Positions 1 to 5,557 of a stretch of DNA of 5,557 nucleotides are shown in pieces. Positions within the stretch are counted from its first letter, which is position 1. The number at the start of each line of letters is the position of its first letter. Location of the stretch: NCBI GenBank assembly GCA_027620395.1, contig JAQBZY010000131.1, forward strand, positions 1 to 5,557. The letters run 5' to 3'. The stretch is from Pseudomonadota bacterium. GTDB taxonomy: Bacteria > Pseudomonadota > Alphaproteobacteria > Rhodospirillales > Casp-alpha2. The notes beneath the pieces are model-generated. The model did no database searches. It saw nothing but the letters and a program-made list of their open reading frames with translations, and was not told the DNA's origin. The position numbers and the translations under genes are program-made.

Positions 1-267
1 TACGCCATCGGCGTTTCCAAGCCACTGTCGGTCTACGTCGATACCCAGGGCACCGGCAAGGTTGCCGACGACAAGATTGCGAAGGTGCTGCAGGACATGG
101 TCGACCTCAGCCCGCGCGGCATCCGGGAGCACCTGGAACTGCGCAAGCCCGTCTACAAGCGGACCAGTGCCTACGGACATTTCGGCCGCGATCCCGAACA
201 AGACGGCGGCTTTTCATGGGAACGGGTCGATTTGGTCGACGAACTGAAGTCCTCCTTCGGGGCGTGA
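1..267 (+). CDS. metK: S-adenosylmethionine synthetase (methionine adenosyltransferase), C-terminal part
   Basis: This is the last 88 residues of MetK, the cytoplasmic enzyme that makes S-adenosylmethionine from ATP and methionine; the 5' part lies outside the window. The reading frame is open from base 1 to a TGA at 265-267. Recognisable family stretches are the opening [20 protein letters not shown], the DLSPRGI segment, and the very conserved AYGHFGR followed by an FSWE motif (FPWE or FTWE in many relatives), then a short DELKSSFGA tail. The full protein is usually about 385-400 residues, so roughly three quarters is missing, including the ATP- and methionine-binding N-terminal and central domains. 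The frame is intact and the C-terminus is of normal length. Its stop overlaps the start of trmB, which suggests one transcript for a SAM-making and a SAM-using enzyme. Any promoter or SAM-sensing leader would lie upstream and cannot be seen. Confidence 0.96.
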   Translation, partial: YAIGVSKPLSVYVDTQGTGKVADDKIAKVLQDMVDLSPRGIREHLELRKPVYKRTSAYGHFGRDPEQDGGFSWERVDLVDELKSSFGA

Positions 268-971
268 GCGAGCCCATTCCGCGGCGCCCCGATGGCCGGC
301 CGTTGTGGTACGGCCGCCGTCAGGGCCATAAATTGCGGCCGTCCCGACGAGCCTTGATCGACGAGCTGTTGCCGAAACTTAGGCTCGACGCCGGCGCCGC
401 TGGCCGGGTTGATCCGGCGGCGGCGTTCGCGGAACCAATGGCGTCATATCGGCTCGAAATCGGCTTCGGCGGTGGCGAACATCTTGCCGGGCAGGCAGCG
501 CGGCACCCGGACGTCGGCTTCATCGGCTGCGAGCCGTTCGTCAACGGCGTGGCGGCGCTGCTGGCCGAGATCGAGGCTGAAAATCTCAGCAATATCAGAG
601 TCTTCGACGACGACGTGCGGCTGATCCTTGGCCGCTTTTCCGAGGCTGCCTTCGATCGGGTTTACATCCTGTTCGCCGATCCATGGCCGAAAACCCGGCA
701 TCAACGGCGCCGCATCTTGCAGACCGGAACCCTCGATCAACTGGCCGGCATCGTCAGGCCGGGCGGCAGTTTGATCTTCGCCACCGATCATCTCGAATAC
801 GCGACTTTTGCGCTTGAACGGCTGTGCCGCCACCCGGCCTGGCGCTGGACCGCCGAGGGGGCCGGCGATTGGCGACACCCGCCCCAGGATTGGGTTGAGA
901 CCCGCTATGAGGCCAAGGCTAAGCAGCGGGGCCTCAAGCCGGTATATCTCACGTTTGAGCGCCGAACCTAG
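264..971 (+). CDS. trmB: tRNA (guanine-N7-)-methyltransferase TrmB
   Basis: TrmB uses SAM to methylate N7 of G46 in the variable loop of tRNAs. The 235-residue product is a class I Rossmann methyltransferase of normal length. Visible motifs are the SAM-binding loop [11 protein letters not shown] (residues 64-74), the acidic residue E90 in GCEPF, the DDD at 115-117, the family signature [14 protein letters not shown] (138-151; most relatives have PDPWPK, so the A is a small variation), the FATDH strand end (172-176), and the C-terminal [12 protein letters not shown] (212-223) that corresponds to the tRNA-binding T-x-Y-E region. The basic N-terminus ([14 protein letters not shown]) is typical of alphaproteobacterial TrmB. 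I chose the GTG at 264 because it forms a GTGA overlap with the metK stop and begins where family homology begins. An upstream in-frame ATG at 216 would add 16 residues inside metK that do not look like TrmB; a TTG at 303 is a less likely alternative. No clear Shine-Dalgarno precedes the GTG, so translational coupling to metK is probable (inference). Confidence 0.95.
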   Translation: MSEPIPRRPDGRPLWYGRRQGHKLRPSRRALIDELLPKLRLDAGAAGRVDPAAAFAEPMASYRLEIGFGGGEHLAGQAARHPDVGFIGCEPFVNGVAALLAEIEAENLSNIRVFDDDVRLILGRFSEAAFDRVYILFADPWPKTRHQRRRILQTGTLDQLAGIVRPGGSLIFATDHLEYATFALERLCRHPAWRWTAEGAGDWRHPPQDWVETRYEAKAKQRGLKPVYLTFERRT

Positions 972-989
972 TGGCTCGCGCAAGGCCTT

Positions 990-1000
990 GGCGGGCCGCC
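990..1000 (+). promoter_or_regulatory. GC-rich palindromic element, possible antiterminator arm
   Basis: The bases GGCGGGCCGCC form a near-perfect palindrome shortly after the trmB stop. The first nine (990-998) are perfectly complementary to 1112-1120, the right arm of the terminator before rimP, and repeat that terminator's left arm (1102-1110) with one mismatch. The segment lies upstream of the candidate promoter at 1019-1047, so it would be present only in transcripts arriving from metK-trmB. A role as an antiterminator is inference. It directly follows another 10-base palindrome, CAAGGCCTTG (981-990). Neither palindrome has a T-tract, so they do not look like a terminator themselves. Confidence 0.3.
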
Positions 1001-1018
1001 TAAAACCGGATATCATCC

Positions 1019-1047
1019 TTGCGCTCTTAGGACAATGTCGATATATG
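1019..1047 (+). promoter_or_regulatory. candidate sigma-70 type promoter for rimP-nusA-ylxR-infB
   Basis: TTGCGC (1019-1024) and TATATG (1042-1047) are separated by exactly 17 bases, and the -35 box is preceded by C, as in alphaproteobacterial CTTG-type promoters. The match is 3/6 and 4/6 to the consensus boxes, so it is moderate. It sits in the most A+T-rich part of the only intergenic gap. The expected transcription start would be near 1053-1055, giving a leader of about 115 bases before rimP. A -10 at GATATA (1040-1045) with shorter spacing is an alternative. Confidence 0.4.
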
Positions 1048-1052
1048 ACGCA

Positions 1053-1066
1053 TGCCCTACGGGGCA
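1053..1066 (+). promoter_or_regulatory. leader hairpin with UACG tetraloop
   Basis: TGCCC-TACG-GGGCA folds into a perfect five-base-pair stem closed by C(UACG)G, one of the exceptionally stable UNCG tetraloops. It lies right where the predicted transcript from the 1019-1047 promoter would begin, so it could form a 5'-terminal hairpin in the rimP leader. No T-tract follows, so it is not a terminator. It could protect the 5' end or help fold the leader (inference). Confidence 0.45.
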
Positions 1067-1076
1067 CTCGTTGTTC

Positions 1077-1100
1077 CATCGAGTGGATTTTGGATCGATG
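1077..1100 (+). promoter_or_regulatory. weak inverted repeat before the terminator
   Basis: CATCGA (1077-1082) and TCGATG (1095-1100) are perfect inverted repeats of six bases around a 12-base loop, ending one base before the terminator stem. It could stack on the terminator hairpin as a second leader stem. Such a short A+T-containing stem can arise by chance, so this is only a candidate. Confidence 0.25.
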
Positions 1101-1101
1101 A

Positions 1102-1126
1102 GGTGGGCCGTCGGCCCGCCTTTTTT
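1102..1126 (+). terminator. intrinsic (rho-independent) terminator in the trmB-rimP gap
   Basis: GGTGGGCC (1102-1109) pairs with GGCCCGCC (1113-1120) around a three-base GTC loop, giving an eight-base-pair stem with one T-G wobble, immediately followed by six T residues (1121-1126). This is a textbook intrinsic terminator. It can end the metK-trmB transcript. Because only 41 bases separate it from the rimP start and no promoter is visible in them, it also lies inside the leader of the rimP operon, so it may act as an attenuator. NusA, encoded downstream, stimulates termination at such hairpins in other bacteria, which would make feedback on its own operon possible (inference). Confidence 0.85.
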
Positions 1127-1156
1127 AATGGCGGCGGATCAACCCACAGCGACGAC

Positions 1157-1168
1157 CGGGAGAACCCG
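1157..1168 (+). promoter_or_regulatory. rimP ribosome binding site within a small hairpin
   Basis: GGGAG (1158-1162) lies five bases before the GTG at 1168 and decides that start. The same bases form the left side of a small inverted repeat, CGGG-AGAA-CCCG (1157-1168), which would cover part of the site and the first base of the start codon. The stem is only four base pairs, so any effect on translation would be mild. Confidence 0.55.
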
Positions 1169-1668
1169 TGGCGGAAGTAAATGTCATAGCCCGCGTTAAA
1201 GCGTTGATCGCACCGGCGATTGAGGCGATGGGCTTCTCCCTGGTCAGGGTCATTCTGTCGGGCGGACACAATCCGACCTTGCAGGTCATGGCCGAACCGA
1301 CCGATGGCCGGGGCATGACCGTTGACGATTGCGCGGCCATCAGCCGCGCCGTGTCGGCGGTCCTCGACGTCGAAGAGCCGATCAAGAGCGCCTACATGCT
1401 CGAGGTTAGCTCACCGGGCCTGGATCGGCCCCTGACCCGCCTCGAGGATTTTGAGCGGTTCAAGGGGTTCGAAGCCAGTATTGAAACGAACGCCGTCGTC
1501 GACGGCCGCCGCCGCTTCCGCGGCCGGCTGGTCGGCATCGACGGCAAGGACATAGAGGTCGACATTGACGGCGAGCTGCTGCGTTTGGCGTTCGCCGATG
1601 TCGCCAGAGCGAAGCTGATCGTCACCGACGAGATGCTCGCTAAGTTGGAGAGAGAGAAGGCATCATGA
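1168..1668 (+). CDS. rimP: ribosome maturation factor RimP
   Basis: RimP is a cytoplasmic factor that binds the free 30S subunit and is needed for its late maturation. The 166-residue product has the usual two parts: an N-terminal alpha/beta domain (about residues 1-90) ending in the family hallmark LEVSSPGLDRPL (78-89), and a C-terminal SH3-like barrel (about 95-155) containing RGRLVGIDGKDIEV and ending in a charged helix. The length is typical. The GTG start at 1168 is set by a good GGGAG site five bases upstream; the next in-frame ATG is residue 21, inside the first conserved helix. The gene is the first of the rimP-nusA-ylxR-infB cluster and its TGA overlaps the nusA ATG (ATGA). In many gammaproteobacteria a tRNA gene (metY) precedes rimP; none is present here, and a terminator-bearing leader takes that place. 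Confidence 0.96.
   Translation: MAEVNVIARVKALIAPAIEAMGFSLVRVILSGGHNPTLQVMAEPTDGRGMTVDDCAAISRAVSAVLDVEEPIKSAYMLEVSSPGLDRPLTRLEDFERFKGFEASIETNAVVDGRRRFRGRLVGIDGKDIEVDIDGELLRLAFADVARAKLIVTDEMLAKLEREKAS
1647..1660 (+). promoter_or_regulatory. nusA ribosome binding site inside the rimP 3' end
   Basis: A run of 14 purines, GGAGAGAGAGAAGG, encodes the end of RimP and gives nusA a Shine-Dalgarno-like AGAAGG four bases before the ATG at 1665. Together with the four-base stop/start overlap it suggests strong coupled translation of rimP and nusA. Confidence 0.6.
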
Positions 1669-3254
1669 GCGAGACCGTCTTGGAAGCTGGCGACATCCGC
1701 GCCCGTCCGGAACTGCTGCAAGTCGCCGACACCGTCGCCCGAGACAAGGGGATTGAGCGCGACGAGGTGCTGGAAGCCATGGAAATGGCGATCCAGAAAG
1801 CCGGCCGCTCGAAATACGGCCATGAGCACGATATCCGTGCCCACATTGACCGTAAATCGGGTGAGATTGTGCTGGCGCGCTATCTCGAGGTGGTGGAAGC
1901 GCAGGAAAACGTCGAGAACGAAATTACCCAGCTCACGCTGACCGACGCCCAGAAGAAAAAACCCGATGCCGAGATCGGCGAGTTCATCATCGACGTGCTG
2001 CCGCCGATCGACTTCGGCCGTATCGCGGTGCAGACCGCCAAGCAAGTAATCGTGCAGAAAGTCCGCGAAGCCGAGCGCGAGCGGCAGTACGGCGAATACA
2101 AGGACCGCATCGGCGAAATCGTCAACGGCTTGGTCAAGCGGATCGAATACAACAACGTCATCGTCGATTTGGGCCGCGCCGAGGCCGTGCTGCGCAGGGA
2201 CGAATCGATCCCGCGCGAACACTTCAACAACGGCGATCGCATGCGCGCCTACATCATCGACGTCCGCCAAGAGCCGCGCGGCCCGCAAATCTTCCTGTCG
2301 CGCCGTCACCCGCTGTTCATGGCGGCGCTGTTCAAGCAGGAAGTGCCGGAAATTTACGATGGGGTCATCGAAATCAAGTCAGTAGCCCGCGATCCCGGCT
2401 CCCGCGCCAAGATCGCGGTGTTGTCGCACGATTCATCGATCGATCCGGTCGGCCCCTGCATCGGTATGCGCGGATCCCGGGTCCAGGCCGTGGTCGGCGA
2501 GTTGCAGGGCGAGAAGATCGACATCATTCAGTGGTCGCCGGACCCGGCGTCTTTCATCGTCAACGCCTTGGCGCCGGCGGAAGTCGCGAAGGTCGTCCTC
2601 GACGAGGAAAACAACAAGATCGAGGTCGTGGTGCCGGACGAACAACTTTCGCTGGCCATCGGCCGACGCGGCCAAAACGTCCGACTCGCTTCACAGTTGT
2701 CGGGTTGGGACATCGATATCCTGACCGAAGCCGAGGAATCGGAGCGCCGTCAGAAGGAATTCCAGGACCGCTCCCGGATATTCGTCGAAGCGCTCGACGT
2801 CGACGATGTGATCGCGCACCTTCTGGTCACTGAAGGCTTCACCGCGGTCGAGGAAGTGGCCTACGTTCCGGTCGACGATCTGGTCGATATCGAAGGCTTC
2901 GACGAGGATATCGCCGCCGAGTTGCAGGAACGCGCCCGCACCTTCCTGACCACCCGTGAAGAAGAATTGAACGTCAAGCGGCGTGAACTCGGCGTTGCTG
3001 ACGAGATCGCGGCATTGCCCGGCGTCGGCGCGACGCTGATGGTTGCGCTTGGCGAAAAGGGCATCAAGACCCGTGACGATCTGGCCGATCTTTCGGGCGA
3101 CGAATTACTGGACATCGCGCCGGCGAAGTCGATGACGCTCATCACCGCCAATGAATTGATCATGGCCGCCCGGGCGCACTGGTTCGAAAACGATCCGGCG
3201 CCGGCGACGCCGGAATCGGAAACCGGTTCAGCGCCCGATCAGGCACCGAACTGA
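1665..3254 (+). CDS. nusA: transcription termination/antitermination factor NusA
   Basis: NusA binds RNA polymerase and the nascent RNA, promotes pausing and hairpin-dependent termination, and takes part in antitermination of rRNA operons. The 529-residue product shows the full set of domains: the polymerase-binding N-terminal domain (about 1-125), an S1 domain (about 147-200; [20 protein letters not shown]), KH1 with its GMRG loop (267-270 in [15 protein letters not shown]), KH2 with GRRG (333-336 in [14 protein letters not shown]), and two acidic helix-hairpin-helix repeats (about 374-428, and 451-507 containing [16 protein letters not shown]). The repeats correspond to AR1 and AR2, which in E. 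coli contact the polymerase alpha subunit and antitermination partners. A short Pro/Glu/Ala-rich tail (510-529) is probably disordered. The start ATG at 1665 overlaps the rimP stop and has a purine-rich site in front. The length is normal for alphaproteobacteria and no domain is broken. The terminator ahead of rimP is a plausible target for autoregulation by NusA (inference). Confidence 0.98.
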   Translation: MSETVLEAGDIRARPELLQVADTVARDKGIERDEVLEAMEMAIQKAGRSKYGHEHDIRAHIDRKSGEIVLARYLEVVEAQENVENEITQLTLTDAQKKKPDAEIGEFIIDVLPPIDFGRIAVQTAKQVIVQKVREAERERQYGEYKDRIGEIVNGLVKRIEYNNVIVDLGRAEAVLRRDESIPREHFNNGDRMRAYIIDVRQEPRGPQIFLSRRHPLFMAALFKQEVPEIYDGVIEIKSVARDPGSRAKIAVLSHDSSIDPVGPCIGMRGSRVQAVVGELQGEKIDIIQWSPDPASFIVNALAPAEVAKVVLDEENNKIEVVVPDEQLSLAIGRRGQNVRLASQLSGWDIDILTEAEESERRQKEFQDRSRIFVEALDVDDVIAHLLVTEGFTAVEEVAYVPVDDLVDIEGFDEDIAAELQERARTFLTTREEELNVKRRELGVADEIAALPGVGATLMVALGEKGIKTRDDLADLSGDELLDIAPAKSMTLITANELIMAARAHWFENDPAPATPESETGSAPDQAPN

Positions 3255-3258
3255 GGAG
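3255..3258 (+). promoter_or_regulatory. ribosome binding site deciding the TTG start of ylxR
   Basis: GGAG directly follows the nusA stop (TGA 3252-3254) and lies six bases before TTG 3265. The first in-frame ATG (3277) would be 18 bases from this site, too far for normal use, so the rare TTG start is favoured. Confidence 0.6.
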
Positions 3259-3264
3259 CGACCG

Positions 3265-3873
3265 TTGCAGGCAGCGATGACATCCATCGACATCGACGAT
3301 GATGCGGACGAAGACGGTCCGACGCGCCGATGCATCGCGACCGGAAACGCGCTGCCGGCGGAGCAACTGATCCGGTTCGTCGTTGGACCGGACGGCTCGG
3401 TGGTCCCGGATCTGGCGGAAAAATTACCCGGTCGGGGAATTTGGCTCTCCGCTGAACGTGTTGCCGCCGAACTGGCCGTACGCAAGAAGCTGTTCGCCAA
3501 GGCGGCACGTCAGGCGGTCACGGTGGCGGTTGATTTGCCCGACGTGCTTGAACGTTTGCTGGTCAGGCGGTGCCAAGATTTGATCGGCCTCGCTAAGCGG
3601 TCCGGCCAATTGACGGTCGGGCACGACCGTGTGATCGAGACGATCGAGCGGGGCCGGGTCGGCCTGGTCGGTGTCGCCACCGATGCCGGTGGCGAACGGT
3701 TTAGGGTCGAGCGGGCGGCGTCGGAACTTCCGATGTTCACCGCGTTCGGCGCCCTGGAAATAGCTCAGGCCGCAGGCAGGGAGCGGGTCTCGTTCTTTGC
3801 CGTCGGCGCTGGCGGATTGGCGAGCGCGCTCGCCAGAGATGGAAAGCGCCTGTCCGGCTTTCGGCAGGTTTGA
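3265..3873 (+). CDS. ylxR: RNA-binding protein: YlxR (DUF448) domain fused to an L7Ae-like domain
   Basis: The 202-residue product joins two small RNA-binding folds. Residues about 19-95 are a YlxR/DUF448 domain: TRRCIATG (20-27), the PGRGIWL loop (55-61) and [10 protein letters not shown] (73-82) are its hallmarks. Residues about 97-195 resemble the ribosomal L7Ae/YlxQ family ([18 protein letters not shown], then [20 protein letters not shown]). In Bacillus the two are separate genes, ylxR and ylxQ, in the same nusA-infB interval; the fused form is what I recall from alphaproteobacteria. B. subtilis YlxR has been reported to bind RNase P RNA (RnpM); L7Ae proteins bind kink-turn RNA. The RNA target of this fusion is not known to me. 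The N-terminus carries an acidic run ([10 protein letters not shown], 9-18). The TTG start at 3265 is chosen for its GGAG site; MTSIDI from ATG 3277 is the alternative. It lies 10 bases after nusA and 14 before infB. Confidence 0.9.
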   Translation: MQAAMTSIDIDDDADEDGPTRRCIATGNALPAEQLIRFVVGPDGSVVPDLAEKLPGRGIWLSAERVAAELAVRKKLFAKAARQAVTVAVDLPDVLERLLVRRCQDLIGLAKRSGQLTVGHDRVIETIERGRVGLVGVATDAGGERFRVERAASELPMFTAFGALEIAQAAGRERVSFFAVGAGGLASALARDGKRLSGFRQV

Positions 3874-3887
3874 TTGGACGTGCAACG

Positions 3888-5557
3888 ATGAGCGAGACGA
3901 ATGAAACCGAAAACGGCAAGAAGTTGGGGCTGGCTCGTCCGAGCCGGCTGGAGCTGAACCGCACCGTCGAGACGGGTCAGGTGAAGCAAAACTTCTCGCA
4001 TGGCCGCTCGAAGATGGTCACGGTCGAAAAGCGCAAGAAGCGCACCTATCTTGCCGATGATGCCGGCCAGATGGCCGAAATCAAGAAAAGCATGATGCCA
4101 CTGCTTGAGCCGGTCGAGGCCGCGCCGGCGCCCGAGGCGCCGCTGCCGGCCGCGCCGGTCGCCGAGCCGCAATTGCCGTCCAATCTGACCGACGATGAGC
4201 GTGAAGCGCGGCTCAGGGCGCTCGAAGGCGCGCGCCAACAACCATTGGCCGGCGACGATTCGCCGGCTGGCCGCCGCCGTCCGGAGATATCCGACGTCGG
4301 CCGTCCAACGGCGATCCGCGCCGACCAGTCCGAAACCGAAGAAGAAATTGCCATCCGCAAGGCGCGGGAGGATGAGGCGGCTCGCCTCGAGGCCGAGCGT
4401 CTGGCCCGTAGCAATGCCGCGCCGGCGACGGCGGCTCCCGTTGCTGCGGCAGACGACGATGATGACGACAAAGCGCACCGCAAGTCGGCCAAGCTCGGCA
4501 AGGGCCGCGGCGAAAGCCGACGCCGCGCCGGCAAATTGACCATCGCCGAAGCACAATCATTTGAGCAACTCGAAGAACATCGTCGGTCCTTGGCTTCCGT
4601 CAAACGGCAGCGCGAACGCGAACGCGAGCGCCAACGAGAACAACTGTCGACCGGTGCCAAGGTCATCCGCGATGTCGTCGTTCCCGAAGCGATCACCGTT
4701 CAGGAGCTTGCCAACCGCATGGCCGAACGCGGTGGCGAAGTGGTGAAGAAGTTGATGGAGCTCGGCGTCATGGCGACAATCACACAAACCATCGACGCCG
4801 ACACTGCGGAACTGGTGGTCAATGAATTTGGTCACCGCTTCAAGCGCGTCAGCGAAGCCGACGTCGAAGACTCACTCAATACCGACGACCAGGACGATGG
4901 CCAGCACCTGGAGACGCGGGCGCCCGTGGTCACCGTCATGGGACACGTTGATCACGGCAAGACATCGCTTTTGGATGCGTTGCGCAAGACCGATGTGGCG
5001 GCCCACGAAGCCGGCGGCATCACGCAGCATATCGGCGCCTATCAAGTGACGACACCGGACGGCCAAAAAATCACCTTCATCGATACTCCCGGCCACGCCG
5101 CCTTCACGGAAATGCGTTCGCGCGGCGCAAAGGTGACCGACATCGTCGTCCTAACCGTCGCCGCCGACGACGGCATCATGCCGCAGACCGTCGAGGCGAT
5201 CCACCATGCCAAGGCCGCCGGCGTGCCGATCATCGTCGCCGTCAACAAGATCGACAAACCGGACGCCAAGCCGGACCGGATCAAGACCGATCTGCTAAGC
5301 CACGACATTCAGGTCGAGGACATGGGCGGCGACGTGCTCTGCATCCCGGTGTCGGCGTTGCAGAAAACCAACCTCGACAAGCTATTGGAAGCCATCGCAT
5401 TGCAGGCGGAACTGCTGGATCTCAAAGCTAACCCGGACCGGCCGGCGGAAGGCGTGATCATCGAATCGCGGATGGAGCAAGGGCGCGGCACAATGGTGAC
5501 CGTGCTGGTGCAGCGCGGCACCCTCAAAGTCGGCGATATCATCGTCGCCGGCGCCGA
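3888..5557 (+). CDS. infB: translation initiation factor IF2, N-terminal and GTPase part (runs off the window)
   Basis: IF2 is the GTPase that brings formyl-Met-tRNA to the 30S subunit and promotes joining of the 50S. From ATG 3888 the frame is open to the window's end: 556 codons, with no stop. In order: an alphaproteobacterial start ([40 protein letters not shown]), a long low-complexity linker (about 65-210; Ala/Pro/Glu-rich, with six Asp at 189-194), an IF2-associated segment with [12 protein letters not shown] (211-222) and an Arg/Glu run (239-252), an IF2N fold (about 260-325), then the GTPase domain (from about 346). All G motifs are intact: G1 GHVDHGKT (352-359), G2 [10 protein letters not shown] (376-385), G3 DTPGH (399-403), G4 NKID (453-456) and G5 SAL (489-491). 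The start of domain II follows from about 523. The missing C-terminal part binds the initiator tRNA. The site before the ATG is weak (GGA at 3876-3878), so expression probably leans on coupling to ylxR. Confidence 0.98.
   Translation, partial: MSETNETENGKKLGLARPSRLELNRTVETGQVKQNFSHGRSKMVTVEKRKKRTYLADDAGQMAEIKKSMMPLLEPVEAAPAPEAPLPAAPVAEPQLPSNLTDDEREARLRALEGARQQPLAGDDSPAGRRRPEISDVGRPTAIRADQSETEEEIAIRKAREDEAARLEAERLARSNAAPATAAPVAAADDDDDDKAHRKSAKLGKGRGESRRRAGKLTIAEAQSFEQLEEHRRSLASVKRQRERERERQREQLSTGAKVIRDVVVPEAITVQELANRMAERGGEVVKKLMELGVMATITQTIDADTAELVVNEFGHRFKRVSEADVEDSLNTDDQDDGQHLETRAPVVTVMGHVDHGKTSLLDALRKTDVAAHEAGGITQHIGAYQVTTPDGQKITFIDTPGHAAFTEMRSRGAKVTDIVVLTVAADDGIMPQTVEAIHHAKAAGVPIIVAVNKIDKPDAKPDRIKTDLLSHDIQVEDMGGDVLCIPVSALQKTNLDKLLEAIALQAELLDLKANPDRPAEGVIIESRMEQGRGTMVTVLVQRGTLKVGDIIVAGA

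Noticed and set aside
216..263. ATG at 216 as the trmB start
   Set aside because: It would put 16 extra residues within metK without resemblance to TrmB; the GTG at 264 forms the usual overlap and begins where homology does.
981..1004. Terminator directly after trmB
   Set aside because: The palindromes CAAGGCCTTG and GGCGGGCCGCC are followed by TAAAA, not a T-tract, so they lack the feature needed for intrinsic termination on the + strand.
444..1079. 211-codon open frame on the - strand opposite trmB
   Set aside because: It is a shadow of trmB: no family motif and no convincing start context.
972..1167. A tRNA gene (metY-like) before rimP, as in enterobacteria
   Set aside because: No cloverleaf, GGTTC-type T arm or CCA end is visible in the 196-base gap.
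1392..2309. 305-codon open frame on the - strand opposite rimP and nusA
   Set aside because: It lies entirely antisense to two confidently identified genes; its protein resembles no family I know, and long antisense frames are common opposite G+C-rich genes with strong codon bias.
3765..4556. 263-codon open frame on the - strand opposite ylxR and infB
   Set aside because: It is antisense to the ylxR C-terminus and the low-complexity IF2 linker. Its Arg/Ala/Gly-rich composition is the mirror of the repetitive coding strand, with no recognisable motif.
1..5557. A novel system, mobile element, CRISPR array or defence island
   Set aside because: Every open stretch is explained by a conserved housekeeping gene in a familiar order. 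No transposase, integrase, repeat-spacer pattern, terminal inverted repeats or unknown coding region was seen.

Overview
The window is an ordinary, well conserved chromosomal block, most likely from an alphaproteobacterium, with a Rhodospirillales-like member as my best guess. The clues are the high G+C content, the gene order metK-trmB-rimP-nusA-ylxR-infB, the style of the protein N-termini (for example IF2 beginning [20 protein letters not shown]), and the fusion of the YlxR and L7Ae-like proteins into one polypeptide. All genes are on the + strand. The assignment is by recognition of motifs from memory; no database was searched.

Layout: 1-267 is the 3' end of metK (S-adenosylmethionine synthetase). 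trmB (tRNA m7G46 methyltransferase, a SAM user) overlaps its stop codon by four bases and ends at 971. The only sizeable non-coding stretch is 972-1167. It holds a candidate sigma-70 type promoter, a hairpin with a UACG tetraloop, a second weaker hairpin, and a strong intrinsic terminator that ends only 41 bases before rimP. A second operon then begins: rimP (30S maturation), nusA (transcription elongation, termination and antitermination), a ylxR/L7Ae fusion (RNA-binding), and infB (translation initiation factor IF2), which runs off the right edge. rimP and nusA overlap by four bases; the gaps after nusA and after ylxR are 10 and 14 bases.

The genes share one theme: making and starting up the translation machinery and coupling it to transcription. 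MetK supplies SAM, TrmB uses it on tRNA, RimP matures the 30S subunit, NusA acts on RNA polymerase and antitermination, the YlxR fusion probably binds a structured RNA, and IF2 positions initiator tRNA.

I found no mobile element, CRISPR array, tRNA, defence gene or unknown protein, and no previously undescribed system. The part most worth a second look is the 972-1167 leader. Its terminator lies between every promoter I can see and rimP, so rimP-nusA-infB expression must pass through it. A 9-base segment at 990-998 is perfectly complementary to the terminator's right arm, so transcripts reading in from trmB could in principle avoid the terminator while those from the internal promoter could not.
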